A stretch of 53,399 nt of DNA, taken from assembly GCA_028686735.1 (NCBI GenBank), contig JAQUBO010000004.1, forward strand, positions 1-53,399, given 5' to 3'. Shown here in pieces: positions 1 through 9,512 of the stretch. Source of the DNA: Bacteroidales bacterium (GTDB lineage Bacteria; Bacteroidota; Bacteroidia; Bacteroidales; ML635J-15). A model generated the notes under the pieces. It was not told the origin of the DNA. It saw nothing but the letters and a program-made list of their open reading frames with translations, and made no database searches. The translations under genes and the position numbers were made by a program. Numbering within the stretch: position 1 is the first letter of the stretch; the number at the start of each line of letters is the position of its first letter.

Positions 1-2199
1 GGCATAAGTTTCCCATCCGGTAGGATATAAATTATACCCAGTATTCGCACCTGAATCCCCATCATCATTTGTAACCAATGCGATGGTATCCCCTGCTGCT
101 TGTGATTGAGGAATGGTGAATCCGATATAAAAACCAGATTCTGGGAATGCAATTGATTCGGATAAAACAAGGTCATAATATCCATTCGTTATGTAAGCCG
201 TTTCAATTTCATTTAAACCGACATTTGTTTGATGCAATAATGTTCCGGGTTTGCCGGTATCATCAGCATAAACTTTAAATGTTATATTAGGATTTGAACC
301 GCTTGTAACCTGAGCGAAATAAAACCTGGCACCGGTTACCGAATTATATGGATAAGGATTATTAAAAAACTCAGAAACTTCCAAACATTCATATTCGTTT
401 GTGCCCCCAACATAACCATTCGCAGAAGTATAAATAGTCGGGGTACAACACCATTGGCTTAAGGTATCACAACTTGTTACAGAAGAATTGATGACATTAA
501 TCATCTCTTGATATACATCTGAATTAGAACCATTTGCATTCGTCGCAGTTAAGCTGACATCATAAACACCTGCTGTATTATAAACTATATTAGTAGGGTT
601 TTCATCTGTACTAGTACCTGGAGTTCCTCCATTAAAAGTCCATGCCCTACTAAGAATAGGTCCACTTGGGGAAATAGAGGCATCTGTAAAGTTCACAGCA
701 TCTCCCTCTAATATATTGTATTTATCCGCATAAAAACCCACTGTTGGTGGAGCTGTTGCGTAAGGATCATATCCTGCTAATGTTGTTGTACCAGAATTTG
801 CTGGGTCTAACCAAGGCTCAAGTTGTGCATCATTATTTCCACCATTTGAATTCCAGTGATACGAAAAACGACCGTAATAATCTGAAGATGATTGTGCAGT
901 ACAAGAAGAAGAGCCGCCTGAAAGTGTTCCAATTATTAAACCATTATCTCTAAATAATGGCGATCCTGAAGATCCACCTTCTGTAACACCCCAACCATTA
1001 GCATTTGTAGCCCAGTTTATTTGCCAAGCAGAATTTGCAGCCATTATGCTTCCACCAATATTTACACTTCCCGAAGCTGTAATAGAACCATAAGTAGAAA
1101 TCTTCTTTATATCTCCCGCAGGGTGATGAATGCCAACACCGTTTGCCGAAACATTTCCTGAGTTATCCCATCCATTATAATAAGGATTTGCGGCGGCAGG
1201 AGGAGTAGAACTAAGCTCTAATAAAAAGAAATCTGAGCCTCCTGCAATATTGCCATCAGCTACATGTGTTGCACCAACAATTGTATTATGTGCAGGTTCG
1301 GAACCAGGATTGTTACAATCTGGCGATTCATAATTAAAATCAAATTGCCATTGATTTAATTCTGCAGCACTTGCATCAGCAGCCCCACAATGATATGCCG
1401 TTAAGAAATAAGGTGTTTCATCATAATTAGTGTTGTTAACTAAAGAGCCAGTGCACCAACCCCAGCCACCGCCGGCGAGCAAAAAAATACGAGCCACACC
1501 GCGCTTTTCGTCTTGCCAATCATCACCTACAGGAGTACAATTAATATTTACTTCACAAGACGCAGAGCCCCCAAAGTCACGAGTTTTCTCCCCATACCAA
1601 GCATCAAGATTAGTTTCTCGATAAACATAAGCTATAGACTCAATATTAAAATGAGATTGATCGATGCTCTTCGAAGGTTCTATATATTCGATATAAACTG
1701 CTTCGCCTTGAATTAATTCAGAATAAAAACTCCCATCTTCACGATTATTATCAGCAGTAAATTTTCCAATTACCTGTTTTTGATTTGCATTATAAAAATA
1801 CAACTGAGTACCTGGGGAGAGATAAAAATCGTCAAATGCCAATTTTAATGCTCGAGCACCATCAGATTGAATCTTTAATCGCCACATTTTCTGTCCATCA
1901 GGTAAATTTGTCCATGTTCCAGAATTATGTAATCCTGCATCGACCCTAATATTAACCCCTGCTCTTAAAAATGTTCCATTTTTTACATTTTGTTCATCTT
2001 CGGATCGTAAGACCTCTGTATTTGGTGGATAAATATCAATAACATCCACAGCTATACCTGCAATTTTTGTAGATTCAAAACTAGGTGGTAAATCTCCTGT
2101 TTTAACTTGTGCGTAATAATTAAAAGGCATTATTAACAATACACTTAATAAGACAGTAACAATCACACAACCACGAATTGATTTTCTCAAATCTTTCAT
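1..2199 (-). CDS. Secreted lysyl-endopeptidase-like serine protease with PKD domain (3' end outside window)
   Basis: The frame is open from the window edge to an ATG at 2199, giving 733 codons without a stop, so the C-terminus is missing. An in-frame ATG at 2271 is possible, but the one at 2199 gives a clean signal peptide (KDLRKS, then a hydrophobic stretch ending NYYAQ). The fold is trypsin-like. His270 lies in TAYHCG, Asp323 in GGSDFFLLEL and Ser411 in EGGSSGSPLF, the expected catalytic triad order for the Achromobacter lysyl endopeptidase family. A PKD domain follows at about residues 500-560. The remaining in-window part looks like a jelly-roll/adhesion segment. Bacteroidota proteases of this build usually carry a T9SS C-terminal domain; that part cannot be seen here. 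Family call fairly sure; Lys specificity is inferred. Confidence 0.85.
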   Translation of the reverse strand, partial: MKDLRKSIRGCVIVTVLLSVLLIMPFNYYAQVKTGDLPPSFESTKIAGIAVDVIDIYPPNTEVLRSEDEQNVKNGTFLRAGVNIRVDAGLHNSGTWTNLPDGQKMWRLKIQSDGARALKLAFDDFYLSPGTQLYFYNANQKQVIGKFTADNNREDGSFYSELIQGEAVYIEYIEPSKSIDQSHFNIESIAYVYRETNLDAWYGEKTRDFGGSASCEVNINCTPVGDDWQDEKRGVARIFLLAGGGWGWCTGSLVNNTNYDETPYFLTAYHCGAADASAAELNQWQFDFNYESPDCNNPGSEPAHNTIVGATHVADGNIAGGSDFFLLELSSTPPAAANPYYNGWDNSGNVSANGVGIHHPAGDIKKISTYGSITASGSVNIGGSIMAANSAWQINWATNANGWGVTEGGSSGSPLFRDNGLIIGTLSGGSSSCTAQSSSDYYGRFSYHWNSNGGNNDAQLEPWLDPANSGTTTLAGYDPYATAPPTVGFYADKYNILEGDAVNFTDASISPSGPILSRAWTFNGGTPGTSTDENPTNIVYNTAGVYDVSLTATNANGSNSDVYQEMINVINSSVTSCDTLSQWCCTPTIYTSANGYVGGTNEYECLEVSEFFNNPYPYNSVTGARFYFAQVTSGSNPNITFKVYADDTGKPGTLLHQTNVGLNEIETAYITNGYYDLVLSESIAFPESGFYIGFTIPQSQAAGDTIALVTNDDGDSGANTGYNLYPTGWETYA

Positions 2200-2447
2200 A
2201 AATAAACTACTTAAATTATTATTATTTAATAAACTCTTTTTTGCATCAGAATCAAGATACTGTTGACTCATAAAAAACATTTACATGCAAGAATAAATAA
2301 CAGTGCTTATACTTTTCTTTAACAACACTAAATTACAACATTAAAACACATAAATAGCCTAATACCATAAACAAATAATACTACTTAAGAATTATTTTAT
2401 ACTCAACGTATTTATAATATTACTAAAATGTCAATACTGGGGGATTC
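2200..2447. other. Intergenic stretch between CDF gene and protease gene
   Basis: Very A+T-rich spacer upstream of the minus-strand protease gene. I see no convincing ORF, terminator or TAnnTTTG promoter. An in-frame ATG at 2271 could lengthen the protease by 24 codons but would bury its signal peptide. Confidence 0.4.
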
Positions 2448-3341
2448 TTATTTTTTTGGTTCTACGTGCACGGTTGATGTAATATTAAATTCACTTTTTA
2501 TCGATTTTTCAATATCACTTGCAATTTTATGAGCTTCATCGACCGACAAGTCTGGAGGAAGTTTAATATGAAAGGTCATTTCTTTGTGATCGCCATAATC
2601 ATGGCAATGAAAATGGTGTACACCTAAGTCATTATTATGTTTTGCAATGATAATATTACGTACACTTTCTACAATAGATTCGTTAATTGGCTCACCAAGT
2701 ATTTTAGTTATTGCTTCCTTTATTATCCCAAAGACAGCATAAAAAAGTATCAGTGAAACGATAATCCCCAACACAGAATCCATCCACCAAAAATATGGCT
2801 GTAAGAATATCCCTATCATAATTGCAATCGAAGACAATGCATCGCTCCTATGGTGCCACCCGTCAGCTTTCATGGCTGAGTTATTTGTTGTTCGTGCTAT
2901 ATAAAACGACATTTGTGCAAGTCCTTCTTTAAAGGCGATAGATACTCCAGTAACAATAATTGCAAGTGTACCAAATTTGGCAGTTCCGCCGTCTCTTAAT
3001 TTTATAATTGAGTCGTGCATAAACTCGTAAGCCACAATTGCTAATAATATTCCAATAAAAATAGCTGCAATATTTTCCCATCTGCCATGACCAAAAGGAT
3101 GGTTTTTATCTGGTTTCCTAGACGACAATTTAGTACCTATAATCATAATTATCGAGCTCAAGGAGTCCGACAACGTATGCCAAGCATCAGCCATTAACGA
3201 CAAAGATCCAGAAACTATACCTGCCCAATACTTAAGTGCAAACAGCAAAAGGTTTACAATAATTGATATTACTCCGCCAAGATAATTTTTTTTATTCCGA
3301 TTATTTCTAATTACGTGCATAAAACTAGTTTCAATTGTCAA
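2448..3341 (-). CDS. Cation diffusion facilitator (CDF) family metal efflux transporter
   Basis: A 297-aa inner-membrane protein with about six membrane segments, the normal CDF size. Metal-site signatures are present: H55xxxD59 in ADAWHTLSD (TM2) and H163xxxD167 in GWHHRSD (TM5). A His-rich loop HPFGHGRWE sits between TM2 and TM3. The C-terminal cytoplasmic domain contains HHFHCHDYGDHKEM, which could bind metal. CDF proteins exchange protons for divalent ions such as Zn2+, Fe2+, Mn2+ or Co2+; the ion cannot be told from sequence. Its neighbour upstream is CorA, another divalent-cation transporter, but a 248-bp gap suggests separate transcription. Confidence 0.93.
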   Translation of the reverse strand: MTIETSFMHVIRNNRNKKNYLGGVISIIVNLLLFALKYWAGIVSGSLSLMADAWHTLSDSLSSIIMIIGTKLSSRKPDKNHPFGHGRWENIAAIFIGILLAIVAYEFMHDSIIKLRDGGTAKFGTLAIIVTGVSIAFKEGLAQMSFYIARTTNNSAMKADGWHHRSDALSSIAIMIGIFLQPYFWWMDSVLGIIVSLILFYAVFGIIKEAITKILGEPINESIVESVRNIIIAKHNNDLGVHHFHCHDYGDHKEMTFHIKLPPDLSVDEAHKIASDIEKSIKSEFNITSTVHVEPKK

Positions 3342-3430
3342 AATTAATAAAATAATTTAATTATTAAAAACTGTACATACGCTAAACCAACAAAGTGATC
3401 GGTAAAGTGTTCAATTCATCACCTCGTTTG

Positions 3431-3455
3431 TCGTTCGGATTTGTAATCCGAACGA
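3431..3455. repeat. REP-like inverted repeat
   Basis: TCGTTCGGATT and AATCCGAACGA (11 bp, perfect) flank a TGT loop. A degenerate half copy, ATTACAAATCC, follows near 3507. It sits in the gap between corA and the CDF gene. There is no T-tract, so it is not a canonical terminator. Short palindromes of this type are typical of REP elements mobilised by IS200/IS605-like (RAYT) transposases; that origin is inference. Confidence 0.5.
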
Positions 3456-3589
3456 ACAGAATCATTATAAGCATTGCATTTATAACTGCATGCTTAATAC
3501 TCTAGCATTACAAATCCTAACTAGCGGAGAGTTACTCGTTAGTTTCTTGCACAATCAATATTTGTGAGTAAAAACTATGATTTTGTTTT

Positions 3590-4651
3590 TTACAGCCATT
3601 TTTTTCTTTTAAAAAACCACATCATCAAAATAAACAAAACAATCATCAATCCCCAAACTACAAAATAGGCATATTGCCATTCAAGTTCGGGCATAAACTT
3701 AAAATTCATTCCATAAATACCAGCAATAAAAGTCAGAGGAATAAATATGGTAGAGATAATTGTGAGAACTTTCATTACCTCGTTTGTCCGATTGCTTGTT
3801 CCAGTGTAATATAGCTCAATTAGACCTGATAGGAGATCACGATAGATTTCAACATTATCAATAACCTGGATCGTATGATCATATAAATCACGAAAATAGA
3901 TAATGTTTTTCTTTTTTATCAAGTCAGATTCGGTTTTTTCAAAACGAGACACAAGTTCTCTTACTGGCCAAACAGCATTGCGAAGCAGTAGATTTTCACG
4001 TTTCAGATAATAAATTCTATTTAAAATTTCTTTATCTGCATTTTCAATAAGGTCAGCTTCGTATTTTTCGACTTCCTCACCAAGATTTTCCAAAAGCAGA
4101 AAATAATTATCCACAATAATATCCAGTATTGCATAAAGCAAATAATCTGTGCCCAGTGTCCTAATTTTCCCAGCAGAGTTTTTGATTCGATTCCGAAGTG
4201 GTCCAAATACATCTCCGTTTTTCTCTTGAAAAGATAATAGGTAATTTGAACCCATGACAATGCTAACCTGTTCTGAATTAATGCTTTTTGTATCCTTGTC
4301 ATAGATTAGCATTTTTATCACCGCATAAACATGATCATTATAAAAATCTACTTTGGGACGCTGATGTGTGTTCAGTATATCTTCAAGAATTAACTTATGA
4401 ATATTAAATTTTTCTCCAATATCTTTTATAATATTTGGTTCGTGTACTCCATTAAGATTTATCCAATAAACCGAACTCGAAGCATCTGAAATATCAATAT
4501 CGTCAACGGTATGCACAATTGATTCGGTAAATTTTTCTGCCGAATAGTTAATAAGCTCTATCTGAACTTTATGGTCTCTTTCGTTTCCTAAAAAAACAAG
4601 GCTACCAGGCGGTAAACCAGTTTTGGATCTATTGCGTAAATGAATTTTCAT
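3590..4651 (-). CDS. corA: CorA-family magnesium/cobalt transporter
   Basis: A 353-aa protein with the CorA build: a large acidic, coiled N-terminal cytoplasmic domain and two C-terminal membrane helices. The diagnostic selectivity motif GMN is at 314-316 (in FIAGIYGMNF), between the helices, with the second helix ending in KRKKW. CorA forms pentameric Mg2+ channels in the inner membrane, also passing Co2+ and Ni2+. It is transcribed away from the outer-membrane gene at 4793. Confidence 0.93.
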   Translation of the reverse strand: MKIHLRNRSKTGLPPGSLVFLGNERDHKVQIELINYSAEKFTESIVHTVDDIDISDASSSVYWINLNGVHEPNIIKDIGEKFNIHKLILEDILNTHQRPKVDFYNDHVYAVIKMLIYDKDTKSINSEQVSIVMGSNYLLSFQEKNGDVFGPLRNRIKNSAGKIRTLGTDYLLYAILDIIVDNYFLLLENLGEEVEKYEADLIENADKEILNRIYYLKRENLLLRNAVWPVRELVSRFEKTESDLIKKKNIIYFRDLYDHTIQVIDNVEIYRDLLSGLIELYYTGTSNRTNEVMKVLTIISTIFIPLTFIAGIYGMNFKFMPELEWQYAYFVVWGLMIVLFILMMWFFKRKKWL

Positions 4652-4792
4652 AGTTTATTAAAATAATATCAAAGATAGTAATTATTTAAGTTATCTATAA
4701 AGTTAGAGTAGAAAAAAACATGACACATACAGAGTATTTATTACAATAATTTGTATATTTAAAAGTTATATTACTGTTATTAAATGTGTATT

Positions 4793-6283
4793 ATGAAAAA
4801 GATTCAAACATTTTATTTTGCTATTTTGTTTTTATTATTCTCTTCAAACATAATATTTGCACAGAGATTATTGAAATCCCAAAATCCAAATCAGTTTGAG
4901 GTATGTCTGTATAATGGTGTTGTAAAAAGTCAATTTAACTCATTAAATGGTGTTGATAAACCAGATAACGCTCCAGGTCTTAATCATGGCCTTTCTATTT
5001 CATACAATAGATTTATAACTAAACAGCTCTCTTTTTCTGCAGGATGGGGATTTGGATTTCAAGCATTTAACTATAGTGTAGCTGATAAACATGGTTTTAC
5101 TTGCAACGAAAACTGGCAATATTGGCACAAAGTTTATTACAACATTTATCATAAAGCCGAAATTAAAGCAAATTACTATCTTCAATTAAATAAAAATGAT
5201 AAATTAAAATTTGGTATAGGAGGTGGAGCTTCGCAGTTTTTTAATACAGGTTTTGGTACGTCATCCGTTAATCAAGAAGGTATTTCTGAATATTATTTTG
5301 AAGTTGAATATCCTGCACAAATCAATCCTGTAGCAATTATTAGCATTGACTTTGTAAAACCATTAAAAAACATGAATGATTTTGAAGCTGGTTTATCATA
5401 TACACACGGATTTAATAACATCTATGAAGGGAACTATCAATTATATAATAACGCTTCTAATGGAGAGCTTTCAAGTAATGGTTCACATTTTGGAGTAAAT
5501 TTAGCTTATGTATTTACTGGGAATGATAAAAAGCAGAAATTAAATAATCGTATTGCAGCAGGCGAAGATGCTAAAAAGGCAAAGAAAGATCTGCGTATTG
5601 CACGTAGATATCTTGATCCTAAAAGTACATTTGTAAATATCCATGCTGGAACTTTTATTACTGTAAATAAAGTTAATGATCCTGAAGGGCAGCTTGGTAG
5701 AAGTAGAATGCCTAGTTTTTCTGGTGGTGCTCAATATGAACACGGAATAGATAATAATTTTGTTATTACAGGAGCTTATCATTTTAGTGAATATTATAAT
5801 GCCAGAAGATATGTATTTATGAGCGGGACATCGGGTTCTAATGCTTTTTGGACTCACGAGTTTTCTGCTGGAGCAGCATATAGATGGATTACACCTTCAA
5901 ATTTAAAAATTGCAAATTTTTATATCGGATTATCTTCGGGCTTTTGCATTGCCGAGCTTGGTCAATCCGGAGCTTTCAGTGGGTCTATGTCCTCTTGGCA
6001 TAACATTAATTCTGAACCCGAATTTACAATTGATATTACTGGTACTAATAAAATTAAATCAAGACTTATTTTAAGCACTTATATTGGTGTTTCAAAAGAT
6101 TTTAGACTCACAGATTTCTTCTGGCTTAGCCTTAATTATAGATATCAACATGGATTTAACACTCTTCAGCAAACACATATTGAATATACAACAAATAAAA
6201 TTGTAAATCCAGTAAAAGCGACTAGCTATATTGATGGTACTGGACATCAAATAAGTTTTGGCATTAAATTAAGATTTCGATAA
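4793..6283 (+). CDS. Outer-membrane beta-barrel protein with apparent internal duplication
   Basis: I do not recognise a named family. The start at 4793 (MKKIQTFYFAILF) gives a proper signal peptide ending IIFAQ; the ATG at 4784 only adds three residues. The mature protein is rich in alternating aromatic/polar strands and ends SFGIKLRFR, like an outer-membrane barrel. Two similar halves are suggested: about residues 30-245 and 280-496. Each opens with an F-V-x-(L/I)-x-x-G strand, and each contains YEHGIDNNFV- or ISYNRFITKQLS-type strands. They are joined by a Lys/Ala-rich linker around NDKKQKLNNR. Function unknown. Confidence 0.75.
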   Translation: MKKIQTFYFAILFLLFSSNIIFAQRLLKSQNPNQFEVCLYNGVVKSQFNSLNGVDKPDNAPGLNHGLSISYNRFITKQLSFSAGWGFGFQAFNYSVADKHGFTCNENWQYWHKVYYNIYHKAEIKANYYLQLNKNDKLKFGIGGGASQFFNTGFGTSSVNQEGISEYYFEVEYPAQINPVAIISIDFVKPLKNMNDFEAGLSYTHGFNNIYEGNYQLYNNASNGELSSNGSHFGVNLAYVFTGNDKKQKLNNRIAAGEDAKKAKKDLRIARRYLDPKSTFVNIHAGTFITVNKVNDPEGQLGRSRMPSFSGGAQYEHGIDNNFVITGAYHFSEYYNARRYVFMSGTSGSNAFWTHEFSAGAAYRWITPSNLKIANFYIGLSSGFCIAELGQSGAFSGSMSSWHNINSEPEFTIDITGTNKIKSRLILSTYIGVSKDFRLTDFFWLSLNYRYQHGFNTLQQTHIEYTTNKIVNPVKATSYIDGTGHQISFGIKLRFR

Positions 6284-6331
6284 TTGAGAATATTCTGTAG
6301 AAGAATCAAAAAAACTGCAAGAACAAAAAAG

Positions 6332-6362
6332 TTTGCATTTTGATTTTTTTAATGTATTTTTG
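6332..6362 (+). promoter_or_regulatory. Bacteroidota-type promoter for the efflux operon
   Basis: TTTG at 6332-6335, then a 19-bp spacer, then TATTTTTG at 6355-6362. This matches the sigma-ABfr consensus TTTG-N19/20-TAnnTTTG. The start of transcription would fall about 20 bp before the tetR ATG at 6389. As the regulator is the first gene, autoregulation is likely; no clear palindromic operator was recognised. Confidence 0.6.
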
Positions 6363-6388
6363 GACTTTTAAACTCAAATGGTCGAGAA

Positions 6389-6970
6389 ATGCAAAAACAT
6401 GATCAAATTAAACAAAGACTGATAAATTCTGCACGCATAATATTTGTGAAATTCGGTTTTGATAAAACCACAATGAACGAAATTGCAATAGAAGCACGTA
6501 AAGGAAAAAGTTCATTATACTATTATTTTTCGAGCAAAGAAGAAATTTTTCAAGCCGTCGTTGAATATGAAGCAGAAATTTTAAAAAATAAACTTTTCGC
6601 TAGCCTTACTTCAATTGACGATGCGGCAGAACAATTAAGAATTTATGTTGTAGCAAGATTTAAAGGCATCAAAGATTTGGGCAATCTTTACAATGCTTTA
6701 CGTAATGACTTACTAAATCATCTCGATTTTATTAAAAATGTACGGCAAAGATATGATGACATGGAGCTTCAAAAACTTTGTAAAATATTAGAAACAGGTA
6801 ATCACCAAAACATTTTTAATATTAACGATGTTCCTACTGCTGCAGAAACTATTCTAATGACAATTAAGGCCGTAGAACTACCACTATTATTAGACTATGA
6901 GGCAGATGTTTTTGAAGACAGGCTAAATTCATTACTCGATATTTTTTTTAATGGACTAAAAAAAAGATAA
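6389..6970 (+). CDS. TetR/AcrR-family transcriptional regulator
   Basis: A 193-aa protein with the TetR N-terminal helix-turn-helix: RIIFVKFGFDKTTMNEIA, then KGKSSLYYYFSSKEEIF, at about residues 15-55. The C-terminal ligand domain is divergent, as usual. It is the first gene of a five-gene cluster with TolC, an adaptor, an RND pump and a PII-like protein. The stop (TAA, 6968-6970) abuts the next start. It probably represses the pump operon and releases it on binding a pump substrate or envelope-stress ligand; the inducer is unknown. Confidence 0.93.
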   Translation: MQKHDQIKQRLINSARIIFVKFGFDKTTMNEIAIEARKGKSSLYYYFSSKEEIFQAVVEYEAEILKNKLFASLTSIDDAAEQLRIYVVARFKGIKDLGNLYNALRNDLLNHLDFIKNVRQRYDDMELQKLCKILETGNHQNIFNINDVPTAAETILMTIKAVELPLLLDYEADVFEDRLNSLLDIFFNGLKKR

Positions 6971-8449
6971 GTGAAAAAAACATATTTTATACTAATATTT
7001 TTGATGTCAATATCGAATTTGATTATTGCTCAATACGATGCTGACACAATATTTTTAAGCGTTTTGGATTGTCGCGAAATAGCATACACCGAAAATTATG
7101 CTATGCAAACTTCCAAGGCACAATATAAAATTTCTGAAAAACTAAATAAGTCTGCAAAAACTCAACATTTTGGTCAGTTTAATCTTGTTGGGCACTATCA
7201 ATTAACAAACAAACCTTTTCAAATATTGAGCGACAATTTATTTATGCCTGTTGTTCCTTTTTGGTCTATTGATCAAGAAAACATGGATCTTAATCAAAAT
7301 GTGTCAGAAAACCCCTTACTAAATGGTATGGTTTTAAATCCGATAACCAATGAAGTAATGACTGATCCAGAGGGAAACCCACTGTTTTTTCTTTATTCAT
7401 ATTTACCTGCCGATCAAATGAAATTTGGAACACATCATAATTTTGCTTTTGGACCAAGTTTTACGCAAGCCCTTTATCTTGGCGGAAAGATTAGAAGTTT
7501 AAACAAAATTGCACAATCAGGACAAGAGATTGCATCATACAAAATGAATATCGAACAAGATAAAGAAATATATAAAATCGAAGAAGCATATTGGCGTATT
7601 GTTGATTTACAAGAAAAACAAAAAATTGTAAATAATTATATTGAATTGTTAAATCGAGTTTTATATGATGTCCAAAATTTATATAATGAAGGCATAGTTA
7701 CGCGTGCTGAAATTTTACAAGTAAATGTAAAAATAAATGAAGCAAAACTTAATAAAGCAAAAGTAAATAATGGTCTAATGCTTAGCGAGATGGCATTGTG
7801 CCAACTAATAGGATTGCCTATCGAGTCTAAAATATATTTAACAGACAAACCTAACAATATTCAAGCATTACCAAACTCCGAAGGAGGTGTACAAGCAGCA
7901 CTAGACAATCGTAACGAAATAAAGATGTTGGAAGAAACGCAAAAATTGGCTATAGCACAAAAAGATATGATAAGATCAAGATTTTTACCTAATGCTGCTC
8001 TTGCCGCTAATTATTTATTTATGAACCCAAACCCATATAAAGGTTTTGACAATAGTTTGGGTGCCGACTGGTCTATTGGAATAAGCATGCAAATTCCAAT
8101 AACACATTGGGGCGACAGATTTCATACTATGAACGCCTCTAAAGAATTGATACATATTGCAGAATTAAAAAAAGAAGAAGCAAAATCTTTAATAAGCTTA
8201 GAGGTTAAACAAGCATGGTTTAAATACTCTGAAGCTGTAAAAAACTTATCACTAAACGAAAAATCGGTAGAACTAGCTGAGGAGACTTTGAAAATTTCGC
8301 AAGACAATTATGATGAAGGAATGATACCTATAACAAAACTATTAGAAGCCCAAACAAATTGGCATAAAACAAAAGCAAATCTTATCGAAGCTCAAACGCA
8401 AGTAAAAATGCTTGAACTAGAATATAAAATGAAGACAGGTCAATTTTAA
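6971..8449 (+). CDS. TolC-family outer-membrane efflux channel
   Basis: A 492-aa protein starting at a GTG that immediately follows the tetR stop. Signal peptide KKTYFILIFLMSISNLIIAQ. The two helical-hairpin repeats of the TolC/OEP fold are visible: long coiled helices about 180-270 and 385-490, with periplasmic motifs such as NLYNEGIVTRAEILQ and DNYDEGMIPITKLLEAQT. There is an insertion of about 70 residues (about 75-150, rich in Pro, Asn and Met) in the first barrel region compared with E. coli TolC. It would form the exit duct for the RND pump encoded downstream. Confidence 0.92.
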   Translation: MKKTYFILIFLMSISNLIIAQYDADTIFLSVLDCREIAYTENYAMQTSKAQYKISEKLNKSAKTQHFGQFNLVGHYQLTNKPFQILSDNLFMPVVPFWSIDQENMDLNQNVSENPLLNGMVLNPITNEVMTDPEGNPLFFLYSYLPADQMKFGTHHNFAFGPSFTQALYLGGKIRSLNKIAQSGQEIASYKMNIEQDKEIYKIEEAYWRIVDLQEKQKIVNNYIELLNRVLYDVQNLYNEGIVTRAEILQVNVKINEAKLNKAKVNNGLMLSEMALCQLIGLPIESKIYLTDKPNNIQALPNSEGGVQAALDNRNEIKMLEETQKLAIAQKDMIRSRFLPNAALAANYLFMNPNPYKGFDNSLGADWSIGISMQIPITHWGDRFHTMNASKELIHIAELKKEEAKSLISLEVKQAWFKYSEAVKNLSLNEKSVELAEETLKISQDNYDEGMIPITKLLEAQTNWHKTKANLIEAQTQVKMLELEYKMKTGQF

Positions 8450-8459
8450 ATAACAAATT

Positions 8460-9506
8460 ATGAAAAACACATACATAATAATCTTACTTGGAATATTGTT
8501 TTTAACATTATCTTGCTCTAATAAAAAAACCAATAATATTGATGAAATTAAGGATGAGAAAATCCCTGTAAAAACATCGGTTGCCATTGAAAAATCATAC
8601 AATAAAACTCTCGAATATTCAGGGACATTCTTTGCAAATAAAGAGGCAAACCTTGGTACTTCGATGCCTGGCAAAATAGAAAAATTTTACTATCCAAAAG
8701 GAAGCTATGTAAAAAAGGGAAGCATTTTAGTTGATCTGTCCGCAGAATTACTTACTCAAGCACTTATAGAGTATAATGCGATAAAAAAAGATTACGAACG
8801 AATTTCGCGTCTGAAAGAAAAGGGGAGTATTAGCGAAATAGAATTCGACCATGTAAAAGCTAAGTTTGATGCGTCGAAAGTTAAAACGGATATGCTAAAA
8901 AATAACACTAGCATTATAGCTCCTTTCGATGGAGTAATTGCTGAATATTTGGTAGAAGAAGGTGAAAATTATTTCTTTACGGTCAATCTTGAACCCGGTT
9001 ACAGTAATACAAGCGGAGTTTTGCGACTAATGCAACTAAATCCATTAAAAGTAGAAATTCAAGTTGGTGAAAAAGACATCTCAAAAATATATATAGGACA
9101 AGAAGTTAGATTAAGCTGCGAAGCTATTTCGCATCAGACACTTAGCGGAAAAATCTCGTTTATAAAACCATTCCTCTCAACCTCCTCGCGTACTGCAGGT
9201 GTCGAAATTCAAGTATCAAATTATGGAGGAGAAATTATGCCTGGGATGAATGTAAAAGTATTTATAGATTATGGCTCTGAAACAGGGGTTTATGTTCCAG
9301 TAAATGCAATTTTTAGACAGCCTGGAACACCCGAAGATTACGTGTATATTGTAGAAAACGATACCGCTTATAGAACTCGAATAACTAAAATAAAAACCGA
9401 AGGAGAGTATGTTTGTGTCGAAGGAGTAAAAAAAGAAAGTGAGGTTGTGCTTGAAGGGAAAAACAAGCTTCGAGATAAATCTTTAGTTAATATCATAAAA
9501 AATTAA
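8460..9506 (+). CDS. RND efflux periplasmic adaptor (membrane fusion protein), lipoprotein
   Basis: A 348-aa protein. The signal sequence ends LTLSCSNKK, a lipobox with lipidation at the Cys. The order lipoyl half-motif, alpha-hairpin, lipoyl half-motif, beta-barrel is visible: GKIEKFYYPKGSYVKKGSIL at about 75, a short hairpin around YNAIKKDYERISRLKEKGSI, then IIAPFDGVIAEYLVEEGE. The C-terminal domain has GMNVKVFID and VPVNAIF. It joins the inner-membrane pump to the TolC-like channel. It lies 10 bp after tolC and 6 bp before the pump gene, so it is in the same operon. Confidence 0.93.
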   Translation: MKNTYIIILLGILFLTLSCSNKKTNNIDEIKDEKIPVKTSVAIEKSYNKTLEYSGTFFANKEANLGTSMPGKIEKFYYPKGSYVKKGSILVDLSAELLTQALIEYNAIKKDYERISRLKEKGSISEIEFDHVKAKFDASKVKTDMLKNNTSIIAPFDGVIAEYLVEEGENYFFTVNLEPGYSNTSGVLRLMQLNPLKVEIQVGEKDISKIYIGQEVRLSCEAISHQTLSGKISFIKPFLSTSSRTAGVEIQVSNYGGEIMPGMNVKVFIDYGSETGVYVPVNAIFRQPGTPEDYVYIVENDTAYRTRITKIKTEGEYVCVEGVKKESEVVLEGKNKLRDKSLVNIIKN

Positions 9507-9512
9507 ATTGCA

